Source: Burkholderiales bacterium (GTDB lineage: Bacteria > Pseudomonadota > Gammaproteobacteria > Burkholderiales > Burkholderiaceae_C). From it: a DNA stretch of 64,000 nt. The stretch spans positions 1-64,000 of the forward strand of contig JACRBA010000070.1 of assembly GCA_016213265.1 (NCBI GenBank). Direction: 5' to 3'. Of the stretch, positions 28,251 through 37,552 are shown piece after piece; within the stretch, counting starts at the first letter, position 1, and each line of letters opens with the position of its first letter. The position numbers and the translations under genes are program-made. The notes below the pieces were generated by a model that saw nothing but the letters and a program-made list of their open reading frames with translations, ran no database searches and had not been told where the DNA came from.

Positions 28251-28886
28251 TCAGGCCGCGCCGGCGCGCGCTGCGGCGGCGAGCGCACGCACGGCGCTGC
28301 GCAGCACCGCCGTGGCCTCCGCGGGCCGCAGCCAGGGTGAGCTCACGAACGCGCCGTTGACCACCAGCGTGAGCTGGGCTGCCAGCCGGTCGGGCTGGGC
28401 GGCGCCCAGCCGCGTGGCGATCTGGCGCAGCCGCGCGCGCAGCGCCTGCATGTGGGCCTGTGCCACCGCGCGCGCCGGGTGCCCGGGCTCGGCGAACTCC
28501 GCGGCCACGTTGATCTGCGGGCAGCCGCGGTAGTGCGAGCGCGCCAGGCGCTCGCCGATCCAGCCCATGTGCGCGTCGAGTTCGGCCGCCGGGTCTTGCG
28601 CATGGCGTGCCGCCACGGCGTCCCAGGTGGCCCAGAAGTCGCGGTCCTCGCGCTCCAGGAAGGCGACGATGAGGTCGTCCTTGGTGGGGAAATGCCGGTA
28701 CAGGCTGGCCTTGGCCACCTGCGCCTGCTGCACCACGAGATCGACGCCCACGGCGCGCACGCCGCGCTCGTAGAACAGCGTGGAGGCGGTGTCGAGAATG
28801 CGCTCGCGCACCTCGGGCGGGGGCTCGGCCGCGGCGGCGGCGGGTGCGGCGGCGGGCGCGCGGCGGCGCGTGGCGGTGGGGGGCAT
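28251..28886 (-). CDS. TetR family transcriptional regulator
   Basis: RERILDTASTLFYERGVRAVGVDLVVQQAQVAKASLYRHFPTKDDLIVAFLERED. Confidence 0.97.
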   Translation of the reverse strand: MPPTATRRRAPAAAPAAAAAEPPPEVRERILDTASTLFYERGVRAVGVDLVVQQAQVAKASLYRHFPTKDDLIVAFLEREDRDFWATWDAVAARHAQDPAAELDAHMGWIGERLARSHYRGCPQINVAAEFAEPGHPARAVAQAHMQALRARLRQIATRLGAAQPDRLAAQLTLVVNGAFVSSPWLRPAEATAVLRSAVRALAAAARAGAA

Positions 28887-28899
28887 GGCTTGACAGCAT

Positions 28900-28913
28900 A
28901 CAGACAGGTCTGT
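28900..28913. promoter_or_regulatory. TetR-type operator copy 1
   Basis: ACAGACAGGTCTGT inverted repeat. Confidence 0.85.
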
Positions 28914-28926
28914 ACCGTTTGCAAGA

Positions 28927-28940
28927 ACAGACAGGTCTGT
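28927..28940. promoter_or_regulatory. TetR-type operator copy 2
   Basis: ACAGACAGGTCTGT, identical to copy 1, 27 bp downstream. Confidence 0.85.
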
Positions 28941-28974
28941 CTACTTTGCTGCCCACTCACCCGGAGGCCATGCG

Positions 28975-29997
28975 ATGTCCACTTTCCCGACCCTGGCGGT
29001 TTACGGTGCGTCCGGCCACACCGGCCGGTTCGTGGTGCAGGAGGCGCAGCGGCGCGGCCTCGCGGTGGTGGCGGTGGGGCGCGACGCGGCCCGGCTGGCC
29101 GCGGCGGCCCCAGGCGCCGTCGCCTGGCGCGAAGCCCGCCTGGACGAGCCCGAGCGGCTGGCCGCGGCCTTCGCCGGCTGTGCGATGGTCATCCACACCG
29201 CCGGCCCCTTCATGGACACGGCGGAGCCGGTGGCGCGCGCGGCGCTGCAGGCCGGCTGCCACTGCATCGACGTGACGGCGGAGCAGCCCAGCGCGCTGGC
29301 CACGCTCGCCCACCTGGATGGGCCGGCCCGCGCTGCGGGTCGGGTGGTGATGCCCGCCGCGGGCTTCTACGGCGGGCTGGCCGACCTGCTGGCCACCGCC
29401 CTCGTGCGGGCGGGCAGCCCGGTCGACGAGATCACGGTGGCGACCGCGCTGGACCACTGGTGGCCCACCGAAGGCACCCGGCTCACCGGCGCGCGCAACA
29501 CGGCACCGCGCCAGGTGGTGGAGCAGGGGCGGCTGGTGGCGCTGGGCACTGTCGCGGATGCGCCGGAGTGGTCGTTCGGCGCGCCGCTGGGCCACCAGTC
29601 CATGGTGGCGCTGCCCTTCAGCGAGGTGGTCACGCTGCACCATCACCTGCCGGTGCGCCGCATCCGCTCGCTGATCAACCGCAGGGCGCTGGAGGACGTG
29701 CGCGGCCCCGACACCCCGCCGCCCACGGCGGTGGACGCGGTCGGCCGCTCGGCCCAGCGGTTCGAGATGGTGGTGCAGGTGCGGCAGGCGGGCGAGGTGC
29801 GCGAGGCGCGCGCCCGCGGGCAGGACATCTACGCCGTCACCGCGCCCCTGGTGGTGGAGGCGGCGGTGCGCCTGCTGGCCGCCGACCCGGGGCCGGCTGG
29901 CGCGCAGGTGCTGGGGCAGGCCGTGGACGCGCGGGCCATGCTGCAGGCGCTGCACTGCCGCCAGGCCCTGGACGTGGCTCTGGACGTGCTGCGGTGA
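28975..29997 (+). CDS. Saccharopine dehydrogenase-like NAD(P)-binding protein
   Basis: TLAVYGASGHTGRFVVQEAQRRGLAVVAVGRD; CHCIDVTAEQ. Confidence 0.9.
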   Translation: MSTFPTLAVYGASGHTGRFVVQEAQRRGLAVVAVGRDAARLAAAAPGAVAWREARLDEPERLAAAFAGCAMVIHTAGPFMDTAEPVARAALQAGCHCIDVTAEQPSALATLAHLDGPARAAGRVVMPAAGFYGGLADLLATALVRAGSPVDEITVATALDHWWPTEGTRLTGARNTAPRQVVEQGRLVALGTVADAPEWSFGAPLGHQSMVALPFSEVVTLHHHLPVRRIRSLINRRALEDVRGPDTPPPTAVDAVGRSAQRFEMVVQVRQAGEVREARARGQDIYAVTAPLVVEAAVRLLAADPGPAGAQVLGQAVDARAMLQALHCRQALDVALDVLR

Positions 29998-30026
29998 CGC
30001 GGTGACGCGCCGGGGGCGCGCCGGCC

Positions 30027-30218
30027 TCAGGGCTTGTGGGTGCGCGACTGCGTCTGGTTGCCCGAGCCGACGTGCGACTCGCGGTCGTGCCGGCTGTGCG
30101 GGCTGCGCTGGCCCTGGTTGAGCTGGGTGGGCGCGCTGTCGCCCAGCTGGTTGCGGTCGTTCTCGACCTTGCCGGACTGCTCCTGCTGCTTGTCGCGCGG
30201 GTTCTGTTGGTGCGTCAT
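30027..30218 (-). CDS. Small hydrophilic hypothetical protein
   Basis: MTHQQNPRDKQQEQSGKVENDRNQLGDSAPTQLNQGQRS...; low-complexity stress-protein-like. Confidence 0.6.
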   Translation of the reverse strand: MTHQQNPRDKQQEQSGKVENDRNQLGDSAPTQLNQGQRSPHSRHDRESHVGSGNQTQSRTHKP

Positions 30219-30325
30219 GGGGCCTCCTTCAGGGTGGCGGTGGAACGTGGCCCCAGTGTCGGCCGGCCGGCGCGGCCCGCGTGTCGGACGACGGCGCGTT
30301 CAGCGCCGCGCCGGGCTCCACCGTG

Positions 30326-31783
30326 TCACAGCACCTTCGAGAAGCGCGCCCGGTCCTGGCTCGTGCGCAGGTGGCGGTCGAACACCATGGCGATGGCGCG
30401 CACGAGGTACCAGCCCGCGGGCGTGACCTCCAGGCCTTCGGCGGTCAGCCGGACGAGGCCCGCGCCGGCCATGGCCTGCAGCTCGGCGAGCTCCGTGGCG
30501 AAGGTCTCGGCGAAGCGGATGCCATGGCGAGCCTCGACCGCCTTGCAGTCCACACGGCCCTGGCACATCACCGCCATGATCACCTCGCGGCGCAGCCGGT
30601 CGTCGGCCGTGGTGGCATAGCCGCGCACGACGGGCAGCCGGCCCGCCTGCAGTGCCTCGTAGTAGCCCGGCAGCGTCTTGTCGTTCTGGTAGAACCGGCC
30701 GGCCACCTGGCCGATGGACGACACGCCGAGTGCCACCAGGTCGCGGTCCGACTGCGTGCTGTAGCCCTGGAAGTTGCGATGCAGCCGGCCCTCGCGCTTG
30801 GCCTCGGCCAGCGCGTCGTCGGGCAGGGCGAAGTGGTCCATGCCGATGTAGTCGTAGCCGCTGGTCTGCAGCGCAGCCAGGGCCCCGCCGAGCATGGCGA
30901 TGCGGTCGGGTGGCGGCGGCAGGTCGGCATCGTGGATGCGGCGCTGCGGCTTGAAGCGTGTGGGCAGGTGCGCATAGGCGTACATCGCCAGTCGGTCCGG
31001 CCGCAGTTCCACCATCTGCGCGATGGTGCGCGCGAAGCTCTCCGGCGTCTGCCGGGGCAGGCCGTAGATCAGGTCGGCGTTGATGCTCACGTAACCCAGC
31101 TCGCGCGCCGGCGCCATCAGGCTGCGCACCATGTCGAGCGACTGCACGCGGTGCACGGCCTGCTGCACGTCGGCGTCGAAATCCTGCACGCCGAAGCTCA
31201 GGCGGTTGAAGCCCAGGGTGCGGAAGTGCGCCAGGCGCTCGGCCGTCACCGTGCGCGGGTCCACCTCGATGGACACCTCCGCATCGGGCTGCAGCGTGAA
31301 CACGCCGCGCAGCGCCGCCATCACGCGAGTGAGTTCCTCGTCCAACAGGAAGGTGGGCGAGCCGCCGCCGAAATGCAGCTGGCTCACCGGGCGGCCATGG
31401 CCGATGCGCGCGCCCACCAGGCCCAGCTCGATCTCCAGGTGGTCCAGGTACTCGGCGGCGCGCTCGTGGTGCTTGGTGATGATCTTGTTGCAGGCGCAGT
31501 AGTAGCAGAGCTGCTCGCAGAAGGGGATGTGCACGTACACCGACACCGGCTGCGCCATGGCGGGGTCGGCGGCGGCGAGCGCGTCCAGCGCGGCGGACGC
31601 GTCGTCGGGGCCGAAGGCGCTGCCGAAGCGGTCGGCCGTGGGGTACGACGTGTAGCGCGGGCCGGGCGTGTCGAACTGCCGCAGCAGCGCCTCGGTGAGC
31701 TCGGCCGGTGCGGCGGGGCGCACGGGCGCGGCGGGGTGGGAGGCGAGGGGGCAGGCGGTGGCTTCCATGGCGTGATGCTGCAT
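30326..31783 (-). CDS. hemN: Oxygen-independent coproporphyrinogen III oxidase
   Basis: VYVHIPFCEQLCYYCACNK radical-SAM motif; DTPGPRYTSYPTADRF; YFQN-type HemN C-terminus. Confidence 0.97.
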   Translation of the reverse strand: MQHHAMEATACPLASHPAAPVRPAAPAELTEALLRQFDTPGPRYTSYPTADRFGSAFGPDDASAALDALAAADPAMAQPVSVYVHIPFCEQLCYYCACNKIITKHHERAAEYLDHLEIELGLVGARIGHGRPVSQLHFGGGSPTFLLDEELTRVMAALRGVFTLQPDAEVSIEVDPRTVTAERLAHFRTLGFNRLSFGVQDFDADVQQAVHRVQSLDMVRSLMAPARELGYVSINADLIYGLPRQTPESFARTIAQMVELRPDRLAMYAYAHLPTRFKPQRRIHDADLPPPPDRIAMLGGALAALQTSGYDYIGMDHFALPDDALAEAKREGRLHRNFQGYSTQSDRDLVALGVSSIGQVAGRFYQNDKTLPGYYEALQAGRLPVVRGYATTADDRLRREVIMAVMCQGRVDCKAVEARHGIRFAETFATELAELQAMAGAGLVRLTAEGLEVTPAGWYLVRAIAMVFDRHLRTSQDRARFSKVL

Positions 31784-31802
31784 TTGCGCGGCACCTTTGC
31801 GC

Positions 31803-31816
31803 TTGACGGCGGTCAA
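31803..31816. promoter_or_regulatory. FNR/Anr-type box upstream of hemN
   Basis: TTGAC-GGCG-GTCAA perfect palindrome (FNR consensus TTGAT-N4-ATCAA), about 20 bp before the hemN ATG. Confidence 0.65.
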
Positions 31817-31865
31817 GCGGTGGGCCAAGGGGTGCGTTTTCGCGCCGGCTCGGCTAGGATGGCCG

Positions 31866-32090
31866 CCGTGCAGGAGAGCGAGCGCCCCGCCACCCGCGGG
31901 CCGCTTCCACCGAAGGCGCACTCTCCCATGAACGCTCAGGTTCCGTACTGCACCCCATCACACGCCGTCTGGAGAGACTTCACCGCCCCGGGGCCATGGC
32001 CACCGACAAGCGGTGAGGCACCGAAGGAGCAAGGCGCACGGCCGGGTGGCTGGCGCTGAATCTCTCAGGTTCCCGGGACAGAGGGAGCGG
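31866..32090 (+). ncRNA. Tandem glycine riboswitch (two aptamers)
   Basis: Aptamer 1: GCAGGAGAGCG...CCGAAGGCGCA...GCTCAGGTTCCGTACTGC; aptamer 2: GGAGAGAC...CACCGAAGGAGCAAGGCGCA...TCTCTCAGGTTCCCGGGACAGAGGG. Confidence 0.88.
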
Positions 32091-32148
32091 CATCGCACAG
32101 GCAGCCCGAGCCGGGCTGCACTGTGCCGTTCCCTCTGGAGATACCCCT

Positions 32149-33471
32149 GTGAAAGTCATCGTTCTGGGCGCCGGCCTGCTCGGCGTCACCTCGGCGTGGT
32201 TCCTGCGCGAGCTGGGCCACGAGGTCGAGGTCATCGACCGCCAGGCCGCCTGCGCGGCCGAGACCAGCTTCGCCAACGGCGGGCAGGTGTCGGTGAGCCA
32301 TGCCGAGCCCTGGGCCAACCCGGGCGCGCCGCTGAAGCTGCTGAAGTGGCTGGGCCGCGAGGACGCGCCGCTGCTGTTCCGCCTGCGCGCCGACGCGCGG
32401 CAGTGGGCCTGGGGCCTCCAGTTCCTGCGCGAATGCACCCCGGCGCGCACGCGCCACAACATCCGCCAGATCGTGCAACTGGGCACCTACAGCCGCCACG
32501 TGCTGCGCGCGCTGCGTCAGGAACTGAGCCTGCACTACGACCAGCGCACGCAGGGCATCCTGCACTTCTACACCAGCGGGCGCGAGTTCGAGGCGGCCCA
32601 CGCGCCGGCGGCGCAGATGCGCGAGCTCGGCTGCGACCGACGCGTGCTCTCGGCCGCCGAGGCGGTGGCCATCGAGCCCGCGCTGCGCGGCGCGCAGCAC
32701 CTTCTGGCGGGTGCCACCTACACGCCGGAGGACGAATCCGGCGATGCGCAGCGCTTCGTCAGCGAGCTGGCGCGCCACGGCGCCGCGCGCGGCGTGGCCT
32801 TTCGCCTGTCGCACCAGGTCACCGCGCTGCATGCCGCCGGCGGCCGGCTGGACCATGTGGAGGTGATCGACCCGCAGGGCCGCTACCAGCGACTGCACGC
32901 CGACGCGGTGGTGGTGGCGATGGGCGCGTTCAGCCCCGCGCTGCTGCAGCCGCTGGGCATCCGCCTGCCCATCTACCCGGCCAAGGGCTACTCGGTGACG
33001 ATGCCGGTGCGCGACCCCGCACGCGCGCACCAGGTCTCGCTCACCGACGACGAGTACAAGCTCGTGTTCTCGCGCCTGGGCGACCGCCTGCGCATCGCTG
33101 GCACGGCCGAGCTCAACGGCTTCGAGCGCCAGCTCAACCGTGTGCGCTGCGAGGCCATCGTGCGCCGCGTGGAAGAGCTGTTCCCCGGGGCCGGTGACCT
33201 GGATCGCGCCCAGTTCTGGTCCGGCCTGCGGCCGGCCACGCCCAGCAACGTGCCGCTCATCGGCGGCACCCCGCTGCCCAACCTCTTCCTCAACACGGGG
33301 CACGGCACGCTGGGCTGGACGCACGCCTGCGGCTCGGGCCGCAGCATCGCGCGCATCGTCAGCGGCCTGGCGCCGGAGGTGGATTTCGCCTTCACCGGCG
33401 GGGCGGGGCGGCGCCCGGGGCATGTGGCGCGCCCGGGGCAGCCCGCGGCGGCCCCCATCTCAGGGGCCTGA
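32149..33471 (+). CDS. dadA: D-amino acid dehydrogenase small subunit-like FAD oxidoreductase (GTG start)
   Basis: MKVIVLGAGLLGVTSAWFLRELGHEVEVIDRQ; ETSFANGGQVSVSHAEPWANP; GHGTLGWTHACGSGR. Confidence 0.95.
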   Translation: MKVIVLGAGLLGVTSAWFLRELGHEVEVIDRQAACAAETSFANGGQVSVSHAEPWANPGAPLKLLKWLGREDAPLLFRLRADARQWAWGLQFLRECTPARTRHNIRQIVQLGTYSRHVLRALRQELSLHYDQRTQGILHFYTSGREFEAAHAPAAQMRELGCDRRVLSAAEAVAIEPALRGAQHLLAGATYTPEDESGDAQRFVSELARHGAARGVAFRLSHQVTALHAAGGRLDHVEVIDPQGRYQRLHADAVVVAMGAFSPALLQPLGIRLPIYPAKGYSVTMPVRDPARAHQVSLTDDEYKLVFSRLGDRLRIAGTAELNGFERQLNRVRCEAIVRRVEELFPGAGDLDRAQFWSGLRPATPSNVPLIGGTPLPNLFLNTGHGTLGWTHACGSGRSIARIVSGLAPEVDFAFTGGAGRRPGHVARPGQPAAAPISGA

Positions 33472-33526
33472 CATCCGGGCCCGCGGGGGCGACGATGGCG
33501 GCCCTCGTTCCAGCCGGAGGCTGTCC

Positions 33527-34614
33527 ATGTCCCATCCCGTGCGCCGAGTCCTCGGTCTCACTCTCGTGTCGCTGGCCGTCGGGTTGGCACTGGGGGCGGC
33601 GGTCGCCGCCCACGCCGCGCCGGTGTTCCGGCTCACGCTGGTGCAGGGCGCACCCGGTCAGCCGCCCTGCCAGCTGGAGGCGCTGAACGACCTCGGCCAC
33701 GTGGTCGGCCGGTGCGGGCCGGAGGCCTTCGTCTGGACACCCGCCACCGGGGGCAGCGCCTGGTGGACCCGGCGCACCCGCAGGCCTCTCTGTACCCGAC
33801 CGCCATCAACACGGCCGGACAGGTGGCGGGCACCCGCACCTCGCCGGATTCCTCGGCCTCGCGTGGTTTCGTGTGGAGCCCCACGTCGGGCTTCCGCTAC
33901 TTCGGCCCCGCCGATCGCTGGCTCAGCGTGCGCGGCCTGAACGACGCCGGGGTCGCCGCCGGCCATTCGGCGCGCCGCGACAACGTCGACTTCGACTGGA
34001 AGGCGTTTCGCTGGCACGCGGACACCGGGCTGGTCTACGCCAAGCCCAGCCGGGACAGGCGCCTCGTGTCGGCGGACATCAACGAGGCCGGGCAGATCGC
34101 CGGCGGCCTCACCTGGCTGCCCGGCGGCCGCACGCATGCGGTGCGCATGGAGGCGGGCGGCGGCCACACCCACCTGGTGAACGGCGCCGTGCAGTCGCAG
34201 GGGCGAGCGATCAACGACGCGGGCGAGGTGGCCGGCTCCATGGCCACCGGCATCGGCCGTTTCCAGGCCTACCTGTGGCGAGAGGCCACCGGTGCGGTGG
34301 TGATCGACCCGCGCACCAGCCATGGCGACAACAGCTTCCCCGAAGGCGTGAACGCCGCGCGCCAGGTGGTCGGCTCATGGCAGGCCTCCGCCAACGGCGA
34401 CTGGCGCGAGGGCCTGTTCTACTGGGACGAGGCCAGCGGCTGGCATGACCTGCTGGACCTGATCGACCCCGCCGACCCGCTGCGCGCGCACATCAGCGAG
34501 CGGTCGACCGGCGTGGTGCGCCTGAACGCCGCCGGCCAGGTGGTGGCCAACGCCTACGACGCCGTCGCCGACCGGACGCTGATGCTGCTGTTCACGCCCC
34601 TCACGCCGCCGTGA
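33527..34614 (+). pseudogene. HAF-repeat-like secreted protein, frameshifted at a G5 tract
   Basis: Signal peptide MSHPVRRVLGLTLVSLAVGLALGAAVAAHA; repeats AINTAGQVAGT, GLNDAGVAAGH, DINEAGQIAGG, AINDAGEVAGS; frame switch at 33749-33753. Confidence 0.75.
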
Positions 34615-34675
34615 TGCCGCTGTGACGCCGCCCTGGGCGCCCGCCTGCGGCCGCGCGGGACGACGGCATGCTCGC

Positions 34676-35596
34676 TCACCCGGCGGTGAGCCGCACGCCC
34701 TCGAGCCGCAGCTGCGCGGCGCGCAGCGTCAGCTGCGGCGCGCCGCCCGCTGCCAGGTGCAGGTGCGCCTCGAGCTGACCGTGCAGCGCCTGCGCGTGCA
34801 GCGTGGCGGCAGGCAGCTCGATGACCAGATCCTCGGCACGCAGACGATCCAGTGACAGCCCCAGGCCCTGCCCCACGGCCTGGGCCTGCAGCGCGACCTG
34901 GTTGTGGCCCTGCGCGCGGCCGCTCAGCTGCACGCGCGCGCCTGGGCCGCCGAGCTCACCGTCGCCCAGCTGCAGATCGCCGCGCACGGCCGTGCGCCCC
35001 AGCAGCTGGCGCGCCTGCTCGGTCGGCCCGTGGCCGACACGCGGCGCCGCCGTCTGCCGCAGCAGGCCCTGCACGAAGGGCTGCAGCGCCAGCCGCCCGC
35101 GGTCGGCCACCCAGGCCCCCAGCCAGCTGCTGCGCTGCTCCAGCTGCACGCCCGCCACCGTGGGCTGCTCGAACTGGAACAGGTAGGTGCGGCCATTGGG
35201 CGCGTCCACGTAGATGCCCATGCGGCTCACGCCCATGCGCGAATCGGGGCCCACATGGGCCACGCCCACCTCGTCGAAATCCACGGCCCCATCGCGGATC
35301 GGCACGGTGACGTCGGCATCGAACAGCCAATGGGCATCGGTGATGCGCGCATGCAGCGTGCCCGCGGCGGTGGCCAGCGGGTCCAGCGTCCAGTCGGCGC
35401 AGGCGACGCTCAGCGGCAGCTCACCTTGCAGCCGGATCTCGGCGATCTCCACCGCATCCGCCTGCAGCGCGGGCGGGGAGGTGGCATCCGCCGGCGGTTG
35501 AAAGCGAGCGCCCACCACCGCCACACGCCCGGCACCCAGCCCCCAGGCGGCGGCCAGGGACAGCCAGGCGGACACGTCGGAGGCGGAGTCGGGCAT
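34676..35596 (-). CDS. Hypothetical protein
   Basis: MPDSASDVSAWLSLAAAWGLGAGRVAVVGARFQPPADATSP...; coherent amphipathic beta-rich sequence. Confidence 0.7.
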   Translation of the reverse strand: MPDSASDVSAWLSLAAAWGLGAGRVAVVGARFQPPADATSPPALQADAVEIAEIRLQGELPLSVACADWTLDPLATAAGTLHARITDAHWLFDADVTVPIRDGAVDFDEVGVAHVGPDSRMGVSRMGIYVDAPNGRTYLFQFEQPTVAGVQLEQRSSWLGAWVADRGRLALQPFVQGLLRQTAAPRVGHGPTEQARQLLGRTAVRGDLQLGDGELGGPGARVQLSGRAQGHNQVALQAQAVGQGLGLSLDRLRAEDLVIELPAATLHAQALHGQLEAHLHLAAGGAPQLTLRAAQLRLEGVRLTAG

Positions 35597-35815
35597 CGGG
35601 GGGCGGTCAGCCGCGCTGTCAAGTGCGGCGCGGCGCAAACGATGATCAGGGCAGTTGGCATGCCCACGCCGGATGTCCACTGCCTCAAGAAGAGGCAGCG
35701 TGAGGCAAGCCCGTGTGGCGCAACGTCTTTTTCGCTCCGGCCACGGCCAATCCACGGAGTTGTCCACAGAAGCTGTGGATGCGCGCCTGGGCCCGCGGCT
35801 TGCCCAGGCGGCCCC

Positions 35816-37552
35816 ATGCCCCACCCCTCCGACCGCCCCCGACCGCTGCCGGCCGCCGGGCGCCGGCTGCTGCGCGAGGTGTTCGGCCTGAAGGCGCTGC
35901 GGCCCGGCCAGCCGGAAGTGATCCATCGCGTGCTGGCCGGCCAGTCCACCCTCGCGGTGATGCCCACCGGCGCGGGCAAGTCGCTGTGTTACCAGCTGCC
36001 GGCGCTGCTGCTGCCCGGGCGCACGCTGGTGGTCTCGCCGCTCATCGCGCTGATGAAGGACCAGGCCGACGCGCTCGTGGCGCTGGGCGTGCCGGCCGTG
36101 GCCCTGCACAGCGCCCAGGGCGCCGCCGAGGGCCAGGAGGCCGAGGCCGCCGTGGCCGATGGCAGCGCGCGCATCGTGTTTCTCACGCCCGAGCGGCTGG
36201 CCGACCCGGCCGAGCAGGCTGCGCTGCAGGCCGCGCCGCTGTCGCTGCTGGTGGTGGACGAGGCGCACTGCGTGTCGCAGTGGGGGCACGACTTCCGCCC
36301 CGATTTCCTGGAGATCGGCGCCGCCCGCCAGCGCCTGGGCGCGCCGCCCGTGCTGGCGCGCACCGCCACCGCCACGCCCGCGGGGGCGGCCGTCAGCGCC
36401 GCGCAGTTGGGCATCCCCGACGAGGGCGTGCTGCGCCAGGGCAGCTACCGGCCCAACCTGCAGTACCGGGTGGACCTGCTCTCGGCCGAGGCCGACAAGC
36501 TGCCGCGGCTGCTGGCGCTGGTGCGCGCGCAGGCCGGCAGCGGCATCGTCTACACCGCCACCGTCAAGGCCGCCGAGGCGGTGCACGAGGCGCTGGTGCA
36601 GGCGGGCGAACTCGCCGGGCTCTACCACGGCCGGCTGGCCGCCGCGCGCCGCGCCGAGGCGCAGGACGCCTTCATGGACGGCCGCCTGCGCGTGATGGTC
36701 GCCACCAACGCCTTCGGCCTGGGCATCGACAAGCCCGACGTGCGCTTCGTGCTGCACTGGCAGATGCCGGGCGGGCTGGACGCGTACTACCAGGTGTCGG
36801 GCCGCGCCGGGCGCGACGGCGAGCCCGCGCTGTGCACGCTGCTGTACCTGCGCGCCGACAAGGCGGTGCAGCAGTTCTTCCTGGCCGGGCGCTACCCCGG
36901 CGAGGAGGAGCTGGCCGCGGTGGTGCATCAGCTGCGTGCCGAGCCGCCGGCCGAGCCGGGCGCCTGGACGCTGGCGGCGCTGCAGCAGGCCCTGCAGCGC
37001 CCGCGCACCAAGCTGCAGGTGGCGCTGGCCATGCTACGCAGCCAGCGCGTGGTGGCGCAGGACCGCGCGGGCCGGCTGCGCCTGCGCCGCACCGACCTGC
37101 CGCCCGCGCGGCTGCGCGAGTTCGCCGCCCGCTACGCGGCCCGCCGTGCCGACGACCAGGCCGAGCTGGAGCAGATGGTGTTCTATGCCCAATCGGGCTG
37201 GTGCCGCTGGCGCGTGCTGCTGGAGCACCTGGCCGCCTTGCCGCCCGGCTTCGACCGCTGCGGGCACTGCGACAACTGCGTGCGCTTGGCCGTGCACGAG
37301 GCCGAGCAGCACGAGGCCTCGGGCCAAGAGGGCGGCGGCGCAGGCGCCACCGGCCGCGACTCAGCCAACGGCCACGCCGAAGGGCCCACGCTGGCCGTGG
37401 GCGACGAGGTGCGCGTGCGCCGCTACGGCCGAGGCCGCGTGGTGGCGGCCGATGCGCTGGCGGTGGACGTGGAGTTCCCCAACGGCGAGCGGCGCTGCTT
37501 CCTGCCGGAATGGGTCAGCGCCGTCGGCCGACGCGCAGTGGCCCGCTGCTAG
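35816..37552 (+). CDS. recQ: RecQ-family ATP-dependent DNA helicase
   Basis: LRPGQPEVIHRVLAGQSTLAVMPTGAGKSLCYQLPALL; DEAHCVSQWGHDFRPDF; QVSGRAGRDGEPA; CGHCDNC zinc motif; no HRDC seen. Confidence 0.95.
   Translation: MPHPSDRPRPLPAAGRRLLREVFGLKALRPGQPEVIHRVLAGQSTLAVMPTGAGKSLCYQLPALLLPGRTLVVSPLIALMKDQADALVALGVPAVALHSAQGAAEGQEAEAAVADGSARIVFLTPERLADPAEQAALQAAPLSLLVVDEAHCVSQWGHDFRPDFLEIGAARQRLGAPPVLARTATATPAGAAVSAAQLGIPDEGVLRQGSYRPNLQYRVDLLSAEADKLPRLLALVRAQAGSGIVYTATVKAAEAVHEALVQAGELAGLYHGRLAAARRAEAQDAFMDGRLRVMVATNAFGLGIDKPDVRFVLHWQMPGGLDAYYQVSGRAGRDGEPALCTLLYLRADKAVQQFFLAGRYPGEEELAAVVHQLRAEPPAEPGAWTLAALQQALQRPRTKLQVALAMLRSQRVVAQDRAGRLRLRRTDLPPARLREFAARYAARRADDQAELEQMVFYAQSGWCRWRVLLEHLAALPPGFDRCGHCDNCVRLAVHEAEQHEASGQEGGGAGATGRDSANGHAEGPTLAVGDEVRVRRYGRGRVVAADALAVDVEFPNGERRCFLPEWVSAVGRRAVARC

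Noticed and set aside
35750-35782. DnaA-box-like inverted repeat (TTGTCCACA ... TGTGGAT) upstream of recQ
   Set aside because: Only two imperfect boxes, no AT-rich element or dnaA/dnaN nearby; not enough for an origin claim.
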